A stretch of DNA of 64,000 bases from Ravibacter sp964559125 (lineage in GTDB: Bacteria; Bacteroidota; Bacteroidia; Cytophagales; Spirosomataceae). The position numbers and the translations under genes were made by a program. Positions 17,925 to 26,723 of this stretch are shown here, in pieces; within the stretch, counting starts at the first letter, position 1, and each line of letters begins with the position of its first letter. The stretch lies in the NCBI GenBank assembly GCA_964559125.1, contig CAZLGW010000010.1, positions 62,001 to 126,000 on the forward strand. Direction: 5' to 3'. The notes below the pieces were generated by a model. That model had not been told where the DNA came from. It was given only the letters and a program-made list of their open reading frames with translations, and did no database searches.

Positions 17925-18370
17925 GCAACTCATGGAAATTTCATACTTTTTGAGTTTTATGAATGTGTCATATAACACAAAGCTATAGGTATTGGCCTCA
18001 ACAAAAATACAATTTGTATAGTTGGTCTTGATCTAAGTATCGATGTGTATAATCCTTACATAGGTGGTAAAATGTACTTTTAATTTGTCATTTGAGCTTC
18101 ATACCGAAATCTATCTCTGCCAATTATACAATATCTACAACCTTTTTGCAGTCATTCCGGTACCATTAGTAAAACACAATTTCCCTATGCTATAGGCATT
18201 CGATAGCTTTGGGCAGGTTTTACCTGAAAAAACCGGTGTAAGCAATATGTTGGACAGCGATGCCGTATGGCAGGCCTTTAATGCGTTGAATACAAACAAA
18301 TTAGGCAAATAACCCGCTATAAAAATACGGATTATTCACATTTGGCGCCGGTTTATGGGGAATAGGGAGA
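17925..18370. other. 446-bp AT-rich gap with a possible gene remnant
   Basis: No intact gene is visible. The stretch is AT-rich, contains a short hairpin CCTAT-GCT-ATAGG at 18184-18196, and holds the open fragment described separately at 18196-18312. Promoters of the 17924 lipoprotein gene probably lie at the left end. Confidence 0.5.
18196..18312 (+). pseudogene. Possible C-terminal gene remnant
   Basis: After a TAG at 18193, the plus strand reads 38 codons to a TAA, including GQVLPEKTGVSN and DAVWQAFNALNTNK. The composition looks like the end of a real protein, but there is no upstream reading frame to carry it. It may be a decayed gene left between the lipoprotein genes and the response regulator. 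The source family is not recognised, and chance is a real alternative. Confidence 0.25.
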
Positions 18371-19111
18371 TCAGAGCCTGTCCAGTACCTCGTTGCGCTT
18401 TTGCCGGGAAACAGGAATTGCCTTGCCATTTTTCAGCATGACGTATCCGTCATTCTTATAAAACTCCTTGACCTTTTGCATATTGACCAGGTAAGAATTG
18501 TGTACCCGGTAGAAAACGGGAGGAGGCATTTGTTCGGCAACCTGTTTTAGTTTTTGTGTCAGAAAAAGCTCTTTTTCGTTTTCAAGGAAAACCTTGCAAT
18601 AATTGCCGTCGCTCTCGCAATAGAGTATTTCGTCAGGCTCCAGGAAGACAACTTTCTTGTCCATATTGAGTTTTATTTTCCTGGTACCGATCCCCAGGCT
18701 GTTCAGGCGATCCATGGCCTCCTCTATCTTTTCCGAAACGCTTCGCTGCTGGATTTTCTTCTCCGCACGCTGCAGGGCCTTGTCCAGATCGTCCTGGTCG
18801 ATAGGCTTTACCAAATAATCCAAGGCTTCTTTTTTGAACGCATCAATGGCATATTCGCTGTGTGCGGTGGTAAAGATGACCTCAAAATTCCGGCAGGAAA
18901 ATGCATCCAGGAACTTCATGCCATTGAGGTTTGGCATATTGATATCCAAAAAAACCACGTCGACGGTATGGGCTTCCAGATAAACCAATGCAGATCGGGC
19001 TTCTGAAAACTGGCTTACAATTTCTACACGGTCTTTAAATTGCTGCAACTCATATTTTAAGCTGGTCAGCGCTTTGGGCTCGTCATCGACAAGTACACAG
19101 GTTAGGCTCAT
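18371..19111 (-). CDS. LytTR-family response regulator
   Basis: This is a 246-residue LytR/AlgR-type DNA-binding regulator. The receiver domain has the acidic pair in VDDEP (residues 9-11), the phosphoacceptor Asp 56 in DVVFLDINMP, and the conserved Lys in YLVKPID. The C-terminal LytTR domain starts near residue 145 (LYCESDGNYCKVFLEN; FYRVHNSYLVNMQKV; GKAIPVSRQKR). It lies about 70 bp downstream of the histidine kinase gene on the same strand, so the two form a two-component system. Target genes cannot be read from the sequence. Confidence 0.92.
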   Translation of the reverse strand: MSLTCVLVDDEPKALTSLKYELQQFKDRVEIVSQFSEARSALVYLEAHTVDVVFLDINMPNLNGMKFLDAFSCRNFEVIFTTAHSEYAIDAFKKEALDYLVKPIDQDDLDKALQRAEKKIQQRSVSEKIEEAMDRLNSLGIGTRKIKLNMDKKVVFLEPDEILYCESDGNYCKVFLENEKELFLTQKLKQVAEQMPPPVFYRVHNSYLVNMQKVKEFYKNDGYVMLKNGKAIPVSRQKRNEVLDRL

Positions 19112-19184
19112 ATCGTTACTGGTTTTAAATAAGGCTAAAATACAGGCTAGTACACTGAAAAGCGAAAATCTTGGATAGGTATTG

Positions 19185-20654
19185 TTATTTACTGTATGGT
19201 TGGTCCATTTTCACATTTATACGGACTCTGGTACCCTGATGAGGAGTACAGTCTGCTATGTCGAAATCAATCCGGGGAAAATCACTCCTTTTATTGAACT
19301 GCACGATCCGTTCTCTGATTATGTCCATAGCATGCGAGCGATGTGTGTCAAGCGGGCTTTTTTCGGCAAGCGATGTGGTGTAGCCTATACCGTTGTCCAT
19401 GATCTCAATCCTGATTCCATCCACATAGTCGTATACGGAGATGGTTAGCTCCTTCGGGCCTTTGGACGGGATAAGCCCGTGCCATACGGCATTCTCCACG
19501 AATGGTTGCATTAACAGCGCCGGGAACAAGACCGTATCCGGTTTATATCGGGTATCAATATTCTTATAGATAGTAAGTTCTTCCGGTATGCGCATTTGTT
19601 CGATATTCAAGTAAAGTTCAACGGTAGCCAGTTCGTCGGCCAGGCTGCTTTTCTCATTACGGCTTCCATCCAAAATCTTGCGCATCAGCTTGGAAAATTT
19701 GTTCAGGTACCTGATCGCCTGTTCCGAATCGTGCTCTACGATGAATGCTTTGATGGAATTGAGTACGTTAAAGATAAAATGTGAATTGATCTGGCTGCGG
19801 AGCACCTTGTTTTCGAGCTGTGCAACCTGGGTAGCCAATACCTGCAATTCCTTTTCCCGTTGCAGACTGATGTTGTCCTTCTCCTGTTGTTCGATCTGTT
19901 GCTGCATCTGCACCTGTAGGTCCTTTTGCGCAACATTGAGCCTTCTTTCGGTTTCGAGTTTATCGGTGTAAACATGCTTGACCCGTATGCCCAGGCCAAT
20001 AGCAAAAAAGGTACATTCTATAATGATCGCAATATAAAAATAGCCAATGGGACGTATCAGCATACCGGGAGGCTGATAGAAGTTGGAGAGTACTGCTACG
20101 GTACCCAATACCAGGTAGGTGATCGTGCCGATCAGGAAATAGATACGCAGGCTTTCCTGTTTCAGCGTAATCGCCCTGTATATGATAAATATGGCAATGC
20201 ATATGTGGATGGGAAAAAAGAATTTGTAGTAATACCCGGCCATATAGGAAGGCGGGATCCATTCCAGAAGCCCCGCTAAAAAGATTAAGTTGCCTATTCC
20301 CAGGGCCAATAACATATAGCGGTATATCCACCTGGTAAAGTTGGGGTAGTATGTCCTGAAATTGATAACAGCAATGCCAAAGTGAAAATAGACACAGAGG
20401 TATACGACCTGCACGTAATAAGAATACAGGTAGACGGGCGGATAGGTCTGCATCTCCATGAAATAATAATTGCGGCACACGATATAGGTGAACAGCAGGA
20501 ATACATAGGCGAAGTAGTACAAAAACAGCTTGTCCTGCGTGTTCTTGTAAATGATATAGGACAATAGAACAAGGACAATGAGATACACGAACGTCACGTG
20601 CCATAGAAACACGGACATCAAACTCAGATCACCGAATAGTTTTAATTGTTCCAA
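19185..20654 (-). CDS. LytS-type membrane sensor histidine kinase
   Basis: This 489-residue kinase is the partner of the adjacent LytTR regulator. The N-terminal 225 residues form about seven membrane helices, a 7TM sensing module. A coiled coil rich in Gln and Glu follows (about 230-285). Next is a His_kinase domain with SQINSHFIFNVLNS (phosphorylated His 292) and an ATPase domain with LLMQPFVENAVWHG (N-box) and IEIMDNGIGY. The longest frame begins at a TTG (20654); the first ATG is codon 13 at 20618, which may be the true start. Signal unknown. Confidence 0.9.
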   Translation of the reverse strand: MEQLKLFGDLSLMSVFLWHVTFVYLIVLVLLSYIIYKNTQDKLFLYYFAYVFLLFTYIVCRNYYFMEMQTYPPVYLYSYYVQVVYLCVYFHFGIAVINFRTYYPNFTRWIYRYMLLALGIGNLIFLAGLLEWIPPSYMAGYYYKFFFPIHICIAIFIIYRAITLKQESLRIYFLIGTITYLVLGTVAVLSNFYQPPGMLIRPIGYFYIAIIIECTFFAIGLGIRVKHVYTDKLETERRLNVAQKDLQVQMQQQIEQQEKDNISLQREKELQVLATQVAQLENKVLRSQINSHFIFNVLNSIKAFIVEHDSEQAIRYLNKFSKLMRKILDGSRNEKSSLADELATVELYLNIEQMRIPEELTIYKNIDTRYKPDTVLFPALLMQPFVENAVWHGLIPSKGPKELTISVYDYVDGIRIEIMDNGIGYTTSLAEKSPLDTHRSHAMDIIRERIVQFNKRSDFPRIDFDIADCTPHQGTRVRINVKMDQPYSK

Positions 20655-20934
20655 TAATCCCGGTTATTGATTTAAACAAAGCTATTATTTTATCAGCTCA
20701 AAATGCGGGTATTTTTCACAAATGCTCCTTCCGGTTGTATAGTTAGTTCCGAAAGGCGGATATATTGAAAAAAAGCGTTTTTGTAGCCGGTAAAGGCCAG
20801 AACTCCGTTTATACAACAAATCGAACAGATTGTATTGTATTTGTGTCTATCCGTGAAAAAGGTTTTGATCGATAAAGTAAGGCAAGGCATATTTGGGCTA
20901 TAATCGAATAAAGAGGATAACCTAAAAATGAGCT

Positions 20935-21828
20935 ATGAAAAGAAACATGTCCATCATGCTGCTATTGGCACAGGCATTTCTGGCCCCCCAGGAAGGCAAC
21001 ACCCAGATACTGAAAGGGTTTGGCAAAACGCTGGAAAAAAAAGTAGAACAACAGGTCAATCAGCGTGTGGAGCGGAGAGCCGACAGAGCTATCAATAAAA
21101 GCATGGACGAAATCGAAAATGCGGCCGACGAAGCTTTCAAAGGAAGCGAAAAAAAGCAGCCGAAAGCCGGTACAGAACCATCTTCCGGCGGTAGAAGCGT
21201 CGGCTTTCCGACAGGCAACAGCAATGTTTCGATATCCGACACATATGACTTTACTTTGGGAATATCCTATAATATCCGGAGCGGTAAAGACAAACCTGCC
21301 GAGACTATGATGTGGTTGGGCGGCGAGGACTATATCGGGATGTCAGTACCCCAGAGGCAGGATATGTTGATGGTCATGCACGGTGCAAACATGATTGCTT
21401 TTATGGAAAAAGAAAAGAGCTACATGGTGCTGGGAGGAGCGATGGCGGAGCGCATCATGGGAGCTGCCGTAGAAGAGGCCGAAAAGGATACGGGTACGGA
21501 GAACTTCTCAATCAGGAAGATCGGAACCGAACGTATCCTGGACTATAATTGTGATGTATATGAGGCGAATACTTCAGAATACACTACGAAATTGTGGCTG
21601 ACCGCTGAGTTGGGTGTAGACGCAGGGCACTTTATGAAAGCATTTTCCCAATTGACAAAAAGCAATGCAGGGAGGCTTCCTGATTTACAAAACGAAGCAG
21701 GAGGTGTGCTGCTGAAGATGGAAGGGAAAGGTTCGAAAAACGAGGAGACTATGTATATGGAAGCTACGGCTGTCCACAAACAGGGAAAACGTATCAACAC
21801 TAAGGAATACAAAAGCATGGGATTTTAA
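20935..21828 (+). CDS. DUF4412-type secreted protein
   Basis: This 297-residue protein has a signal peptide (MKRNMSIMLLLAQAFLAPQEGNTQ), then a charged helical segment (EKKVEQQVNQRVERRADRAI). The C-terminal region fits DUF4412: MMWLGGEDYIGMSVP..., DMLMVMHGANMIAFMEKEKSYMVLGG, and ILDYNCDVYEANTSEYTTKLWLT. Members are secreted or periplasmic proteins of unknown function, common in Bacteroidota. It diverges from the kinase gene across a 280-bp gap, so it could be a target of that two-component system, but no binding site is recognised. Confidence 0.75.
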   Translation: MKRNMSIMLLLAQAFLAPQEGNTQILKGFGKTLEKKVEQQVNQRVERRADRAINKSMDEIENAADEAFKGSEKKQPKAGTEPSSGGRSVGFPTGNSNVSISDTYDFTLGISYNIRSGKDKPAETMMWLGGEDYIGMSVPQRQDMLMVMHGANMIAFMEKEKSYMVLGGAMAERIMGAAVEEAEKDTGTENFSIRKIGTERILDYNCDVYEANTSEYTTKLWLTAELGVDAGHFMKAFSQLTKSNAGRLPDLQNEAGGVLLKMEGKGSKNEETMYMEATAVHKQGKRINTKEYKSMGF

Positions 21829-21966
21829 TTGTCAGGCTTTCTGAAATTCAAAAATCCTACTTTAACAAAGAATATGTAAAACTTGCATAAACAGTCAGTT
21901 ATACATTTTCAACTATAGCATATATTCGAATTATATCCGCCTCGTAAGACCGGCAGAGATGAAAGC

Positions 21967-22986
21967 CTAATGAAGTATTCTGAAAATCAGCTCCCGGAGT
22001 ATTTCCCCTTCCTGCATGGATCCCGTATCGATACCTTTCAGCTTGCAATCCGCCTCCCTCAGGTAATGTATAATACCGACGATCCGGGCTACCGGGTAGT
22101 GCGTCATTGCACTTTTATAATCCTTTACAAAAAAAGGGTTGACGCCGAGTACCGAAGCAAGCGCCTGGTCGGACCTATCGGCTGAAGCATGGGCGAGAAG
22201 CAATTTGGTAAAATAGGAATACAGCATCAGCACCACCGGGATAACGGGATTGTCCTTGGTGTTGGAGGCAAAAAAAGCAGCGATCTGCGTCGCCTTTTTT
22301 ACATCCCTGGCGGAAAGCGCCTTCTGAAGCTCGAAAATATTATACTCCTTGCTGATACCGATGTACTTTTCGACCTGCTCAGCCCCTACCCCTTCGCCGG
22401 GTGCAAGATTAACGAGTACTTTCCGGATCTCGTTATCGATACGCTTCAGATCGTTACCGATATTATCCACGATCATCTGGATGGCCTTGGGACTGATCCT
22501 GACCTGCTGGTCGCGGCAGTAATTCGCCACCCAGTCGGGCAGCTTGTTATCGTACATTTTTTTACTCCTGAACAGGACTCCCGCTTTCCCTATTGCCTTT
22601 ACAAATCCCCTGCGCTCGTCGGCGTTACCGTTATAGACGAGCACCAGGACCGTCGTCGGCTGGGGATTCTGAACATATCCCTCCAGGAGCTTTTGTCCTT
22701 CTTCCTTGTCTATCCCCGCCAGCTTCTGCGCATCTTTTACCATTACCAACTGGCGATCATACATGAACGGGTAGCTCCTGGCATGCTGGATGACGCTTCC
22801 TACCTGGTGATCGGCCCCATAAAGCACAAACTGGCAAAATCCCCTACTCTCTTCCGGAACGACCGCCTCTTCGAGCGCGTCTGCGACCAGGTCGACATAG
22901 TAAGGTTCATCACCGTGAAGCAGGTAAACGGAATGGAATTTTTTCTGGTCAATTTCTTTCAGCAGCGTTTCGGCGGTAACAGACAT
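21967..22986 (-). CDS. holA: DNA polymerase III delta subunit
   Basis: This 339-residue clamp-loader subunit opens the beta clamp. It starts MSVTAETLLKEIDQKKFHSVYLLHGDEPYYVDLVADAL, the characteristic HolA N-terminus with a degenerate P-loop region. PTTVLVLVYNG and a helical C-terminal collar follow (GISKEYNIFELQKALSARDVKKA). The ATG at 22986 is chosen over an upstream TTG/ATG extension. It is on the same strand as the ACP phosphodiesterase-like gene. Confidence 0.92.
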   Translation of the reverse strand: MSVTAETLLKEIDQKKFHSVYLLHGDEPYYVDLVADALEEAVVPEESRGFCQFVLYGADHQVGSVIQHARSYPFMYDRQLVMVKDAQKLAGIDKEEGQKLLEGYVQNPQPTTVLVLVYNGNADERRGFVKAIGKAGVLFRSKKMYDNKLPDWVANYCRDQQVRISPKAIQMIVDNIGNDLKRIDNEIRKVLVNLAPGEGVGAEQVEKYIGISKEYNIFELQKALSARDVKKATQIAAFFASNTKDNPVIPVVLMLYSYFTKLLLAHASADRSDQALASVLGVNPFFVKDYKSAMTHYPVARIVGIIHYLREADCKLKGIDTGSMQEGEILRELIFRILH

Positions 22987-23027
22987 CACTATACTATATA
23001 ATATTAACGGCAAAGCCGGAATGAGCT

Positions 23028-23636
23028 TTAGCCGGCGGCGGACAATTCTTCCAGGAAGAGCCGGCTTGCGGCCTGAAGCCTCGGGTAAAATTCGAGAAAA
23101 TATCTTTCATAGCCAGCCCGGTTGCTCCGGAAAAGTTCCGACGGTCGCGACAGATCGGAAAGAAAGCTGTACCGCCTGCTCATGCTGACCAGCGTCCGTT
23201 CTACGGTTTCCCACTCCCTGTATTTAAACAGCCAGTCGTTTTCAACCAAAGCAGCAGCCAGCGGATGCATATCGGCCGGGATGAGGAATGAATATTTGTC
23301 GGCCAGCCGGTAGAAAGCGCTTACAAACTGCCTCAGATCCGTGTCATGGAACTTGTCAAAATTCGTGGCCAGAAAATGATCGAAGCAGATATCGGCTGCT
23401 ACCGGGGCTGCCCTGCCGTAAAAAACGGCAACTTCTTTAATCATTCCTCTCAACACCTGATCGGTATCGGTGAAATTATCAATAAACCTATGCAGGCGGA
23501 CGCCCCTGATGAAGTATTCGGGCCATGCCTTATTCTTCTCAGAATCCAATTTCCCCTTCATGTAATCTCCACAGAAATTACCCATGATCAGCTCGGGATT
23601 TTCTCCTGACAGGGCGATATGAGCGAGGAAATTCAT
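23028..23636 (-). CDS. ACP phosphodiesterase-like protein (DUF479)
   Basis: From the ATG at 23636 the product has 202 residues, starting MNFLAHIALSGENPELIMGNFCGDYMKG. This matches the AcpH family, which removes phosphopantetheine from acyl carrier protein. Family features visible are RGVRLHRFIDNFTDTD, APVAADICFDHFLATNF and the C-terminal aromatic FLEFYPRLQAASR. The longer frame to 23810 would run into the slyD promoter and start region, so it was rejected. Whether the enzyme truly acts on ACP in this phylum is not certain. Confidence 0.85.
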   Translation of the reverse strand: MNFLAHIALSGENPELIMGNFCGDYMKGKLDSEKNKAWPEYFIRGVRLHRFIDNFTDTDQVLRGMIKEVAVFYGRAAPVAADICFDHFLATNFDKFHDTDLRQFVSAFYRLADKYSFLIPADMHPLAAALVENDWLFKYREWETVERTLVSMSRRYSFLSDLSRPSELFRSNRAGYERYFLEFYPRLQAASRLFLEELSAAG

Positions 23637-23710
23637 GAAGCTATCGGGTTGGTATGCAAAAAAAATTTCAACAAAAATAGATAAAACAAGCCTTACAGAA
23701 AAAATATGTA

Positions 23711-23718
23711 TATTTTTG
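23711..23718 (+). promoter_or_regulatory. -7 promoter element upstream of slyD
   Basis: TATTTTTG matches TAnnTTTG, about 61 bp before the ATG. No clear TTTG is seen about 20 bp further upstream, so only the -7 box is supported. Confidence 0.45.
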
Positions 23719-23778
23719 CACCTGAAGTACCTCTCCGGAACATCGGAGTGAATTCGGAATATCAGTATACCAGGCGCC

Positions 23779-24291
23779 ATGCAAATAGACAACCATAAAG
23801 TAGTAGCCATTACCTACAACCTCAGATTACAAGGTGAAGATGGGGATTTCGAAGTAGTGGAAGTGGTTGACGAACAGGATCCTATGTATTTTATATGGGG
23901 CCTGAGCGGCCTGCCGGAGGAATTTGAAAATAACCTTTTGGGATTATCGGCCGGCGATACTTTCGACTTTCGTATCGCTCCAGAGAAGGGATACGGAGAG
24001 ATTGATCCGGGGGCCATTGTAGACCTTCCGCGTTCATTATTTGAAGAAGAAGGAGTAAATACCGATGAACTTTTGGTTTTAGGTAACAGTATTCCGATGA
24101 CAAACGAAGAAGGTGACAGGCTGCAGGGAATAGTTGTAGATATTAAGGAGGGATTGGTTACATTGAATTTTAATCACCCTTTGGCTGGAAGGGAAATGGA
24201 TTTTAGTGGCACAATAATTTTAGTGAGAAACGCAACCGCGACAGAGCTTGAGCATGGTCATGTTCACGGCGATGGCGGAATTTGTCATTGA
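23779..24291 (+). CDS. slyD: SlyD-type FKBP peptidyl-prolyl isomerase
   Basis: This 170-residue cytoplasmic proline isomerase and chaperone has an FKBP domain with YNLRLQGEDG at its start and YFIWGLSGLPEEFENNLLGLSAGD. The inserted flap domain (about 65-130) contains PRSLF and ends at LNFNHPLAGREMDF, the SlyD signature. A short His-rich tail (ELEHGHVHGDGGICH) could bind metal, as the longer E. coli tail does. The start is set by the ATG just after the 5' untranslated stretch. It is a single-gene unit divergent from the DUF479 gene. Confidence 0.92.
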   Translation: MQIDNHKVVAITYNLRLQGEDGDFEVVEVVDEQDPMYFIWGLSGLPEEFENNLLGLSAGDTFDFRIAPEKGYGEIDPGAIVDLPRSLFEEEGVNTDELLVLGNSIPMTNEEGDRLQGIVVDIKEGLVTLNFNHPLAGREMDFSGTIILVRNATATELEHGHVHGDGGICH

Positions 24292-24405
24292 TTTAAATTT
24301 TTTTATTAACTTTAGTGAGTTACTTAGTTCGTGCTATAGCGTCAAAACACCTAAATAAATCGAAAATAAGCAACCAAAACTTAATCTCTAATCAACATAA
24401 TAGTT

Positions 24406-26064
24406 ATGTTAAGATCATTTACAAAAAAGCTTGCAGGTGCCATACTAATCCTGTTAGCTTTTAATACTAGCCATGCACAAGAAGCCTGCGACGCTCCTGG
24501 TGGAGGTTGCGACACTGTTGGAATTCAACATAAGGTCAGCCCCTGGAGAATAGGTGGTTTCATCGGGCCGGGTTTTGCCTATTGTGGTAGCTGGGCTAAC
24601 ACTTTCCCGTTAAGCGAAGCCAGAGATAAAACCTTGTTTAACGGATGGGGTATTAACGGTGCTATCAGTGCCGATTATTTTTTTACCAAAAGACCTGATG
24701 CCCAGTTTAAGTTTGGTCTAGGAGCTGCGCTCGGCGCCCAGCATTTCTTCATCCGTCCCGGTTTCGATGAATTTGTAGATGAGCATTTGAGAAGCTACCA
24801 ACTGACCAGGAATGACGTTGAAATCAAAAGAAGTACATCTGAGGACTTCTACCTGGCAATAGGGCCGGTCGTCAGCTGGAATTTTACAAAAAGCCGGAGA
24901 AGCCCCTTCCTTGAAGCAAGCATCAAAGGCGGCATATTCAGAACTACGCCTGCGGCTATTTCTATCAGGGACCGGGGTAACGCCAGTGCTAACGACCCGA
25001 GGAATGCTTACTATGCGGTTTCTCCTAACGGTAACCGGTACTACTTCGGAGGGCTTGCCAACCTGGGCCTTTTCTTCCCGCTTAAAAACCCCACCTGGGC
25101 GCTTGGTGTACAGGTACAGGGATATCGTACCAAGGTTTCTTATGATATGCCGTGGGCGGCTGCCGGCGGGCCTTTCGTGATTTCCCGCTATGTCAGGGAG
25201 CACGGTGGTTTCAACGGTGGTATTGCTCTTCGTAAATCATTTGAATACGACGTGCCTGTTAAGAAAGATCCTTCTGCCGGCCTTACTTGTATAACGCCTA
25301 CACTGTCCTTGACAAGCGGAAACTCTTCCATTATCGGGAAATACTTTACCGGCAAAGAAGACAATTGCGAGCCTATCGTAGCTTCATGGACTTCTTCGCT
25401 TGATCCTGTTATGGCCGACAGCCTGAACCAGACTTTCACCGCACGTATCCATCACCTCGCTAACGGTGAAGATAAAATCATAGCTGAAGCCATCTGCCAG
25501 AAAGATACAGAGCTTGCCTTCCCGTCCAGCTACCTGAACAGCAACGGTTGCCCTGTAGACGGTCAGTACTATGTAACTGTACAAAGCCACCAGGCTTCCG
25601 CTTGTGCTTCATGTATCAGCCAGGTAGCTGCCAGCGGTTTTGCTGCAATGAAGCCGGATACAGTCATTGAAAAAGTTATTGAGCCTTACTGCTGGTGCAA
25701 TAAGAAGATCGAGGTATATGCTTATCAACGTTATACCAAAAAAATCAAGAAATGGGTGAAAGGTGTCAGCCCGGATTGTGCGGAATGTATTTGCCCTGTT
25801 GATACAACAAGCAGCGGATTCAGAAAAGTTATTTTCTATAAAGAGGATCTTAAAGACCTTAAAGATTGCGATGAGTTCAAGACGGTAGAACGCGTTCTGG
25901 ATGAAGCTGGCAAGAAGGTACCTAAGTGGGCTAAGAATATTACTATTGATATTGAAACTACGTCCTTTGGTAATGCTTGTCCGGATCAGGGTATTAAGAA
26001 GAATTCTTATAAAGCGACAGTAGGAGCTAACGGGAATCTACTCTATAAGGAAAAAGTAAAATAG
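24406..26064 (+). CDS. Secreted cysteine-rich protein with an N-terminal barrel-like domain
   Basis: This 552-residue protein has a clear signal peptide (...LILLAFNTSHAQ). The first half reads like an outer-membrane barrel: repeated aromatic and glycine-rich strands such as FIGPGFAYCGSW, FKFGLGAALGAQHFF and NRYYFGGLANLGLFF. The second half is different, with about 16 cysteines spread through the whole protein, many paired (CASC, CWCNK, CAECIC). A Lys-rich C-terminus follows. The cysteines suggest disulfides or metal binding in the periplasm or on the surface. No family was recognised. It ends at a strong bidirectional terminator. Confidence 0.7.
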   Translation: MLRSFTKKLAGAILILLAFNTSHAQEACDAPGGGCDTVGIQHKVSPWRIGGFIGPGFAYCGSWANTFPLSEARDKTLFNGWGINGAISADYFFTKRPDAQFKFGLGAALGAQHFFIRPGFDEFVDEHLRSYQLTRNDVEIKRSTSEDFYLAIGPVVSWNFTKSRRSPFLEASIKGGIFRTTPAAISIRDRGNASANDPRNAYYAVSPNGNRYYFGGLANLGLFFPLKNPTWALGVQVQGYRTKVSYDMPWAAAGGPFVISRYVREHGGFNGGIALRKSFEYDVPVKKDPSAGLTCITPTLSLTSGNSSIIGKYFTGKEDNCEPIVASWTSSLDPVMADSLNQTFTARIHHLANGEDKIIAEAICQKDTELAFPSSYLNSNGCPVDGQYYVTVQSHQASACASCISQVAASGFAAMKPDTVIEKVIEPYCWCNKKIEVYAYQRYTKKIKKWVKGVSPDCAECICPVDTTSSGFRKVIFYKEDLKDLKDCDEFKTVERVLDEAGKKVPKWAKNITIDIETTSFGNACPDQGIKKNSYKATVGANGNLLYKEKVK

Positions 26065-26080
26065 ACGAGGATAAACACCC

Positions 26081-26114
26081 AAAAAAACGGCTGGTGAAAA
26101 CCAGCCGTTTTTTT
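26081..26114. terminator. Bidirectional intrinsic terminator
   Basis: A perfect 15-bp inverted repeat with a GAAA loop (26081-26095 and 26100-26114), A-run on one side and T-run on the other. It can end transcription from both sides, serving the convergent cysteine-rich protein gene and the dCMP deaminase gene. Confidence 0.9.
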
Positions 26115-26142
26115 ATTACCCTTACCGCTTTCGCCGCGTCTC

Positions 26143-26631
26143 CTAAACGATCTTGTTCGGAATATACCGGGTTACCTCCACCCCGAAGCGTGTCAGGAAC
26201 TCCACACCTTCTTCTACTCCTATCCCCTTATAGGCAGCATAGCTGTTAAGATACAGCACTTTTGAAATCTTCATAGTGTAGATCACTCTTGCGCAGGAAA
26301 TACAGGGCGCCAGCGTGACATACAGCGTGCTTCCTTCAATGTTTGACCCGTTCTTGACGGCATAGAGGATTGCATTCTGCTCGGCATGAAGCGCAAGGGA
26401 GCAGCTCCCCTTGGAGTCGCGCGGACAGCCTGACTCGGGAAATTCCTCGTCGCAGTTGTGCGTACCCGCAGGCGGACCGTTATATCCGATGGAAATGATA
26501 CGGGTATCTTTTACCAGTACGGCTCCTACCTGGGCCTTGATGCAATGGGATCGCCGCGCCAGGTTTTCAGCGAGTTCCATAAAAATGGTGTCGAAATCGG
26601 GTTTGTTTAAATGTACGGGAGCCTTATTCAT
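26143..26631 (-). CDS. dCMP deaminase / cytidine-type deaminase (ComEB-like)
   Basis: This 162-residue zinc enzyme of the CDA fold probably converts dCMP to dUMP for thymidylate synthesis. The zinc site is visible as HAEQNAI (zinc His with catalytic Glu) and PCISC (two zinc cysteines). GYNGPPAGTHNCDEEF and the extra cysteines of the CPRDSKGSC stretch are typical of dCMP deaminases. It ends at the bidirectional terminator and diverges from the DUF922 gene. Confidence 0.92.
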   Translation of the reverse strand: MNKAPVHLNKPDFDTIFMELAENLARRSHCIKAQVGAVLVKDTRIISIGYNGPPAGTHNCDEEFPESGCPRDSKGSCSLALHAEQNAILYAVKNGSNIEGSTLYVTLAPCISCARVIYTMKISKVLYLNSYAAYKGIGVEEGVEFLTRFGVEVTRYIPNKIV

Positions 26632-26655
26632 TCATCAGTTTTTTTACTATCTTAA

Positions 26656-26689
26656 TTGCAAATTAGGTAATGTATATGTGAATTTGCAA
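26656..26689. promoter_or_regulatory. 9-bp inverted repeat in the divergent promoter region
   Basis: TTGCAAATT (26656-26664) and AATTTGCAA (26681-26689) are exact reverse complements, centres 25 bases apart, in the 92-bp gap between the dCMP deaminase and DUF922 genes. A dimeric regulator could bind here, or the arms may overlap the two promoters. Confidence 0.4.
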
Positions 26690-26723
26690 AGCCGCTCGGT
26701 GTAAATGTGATGATGAGCTAATT

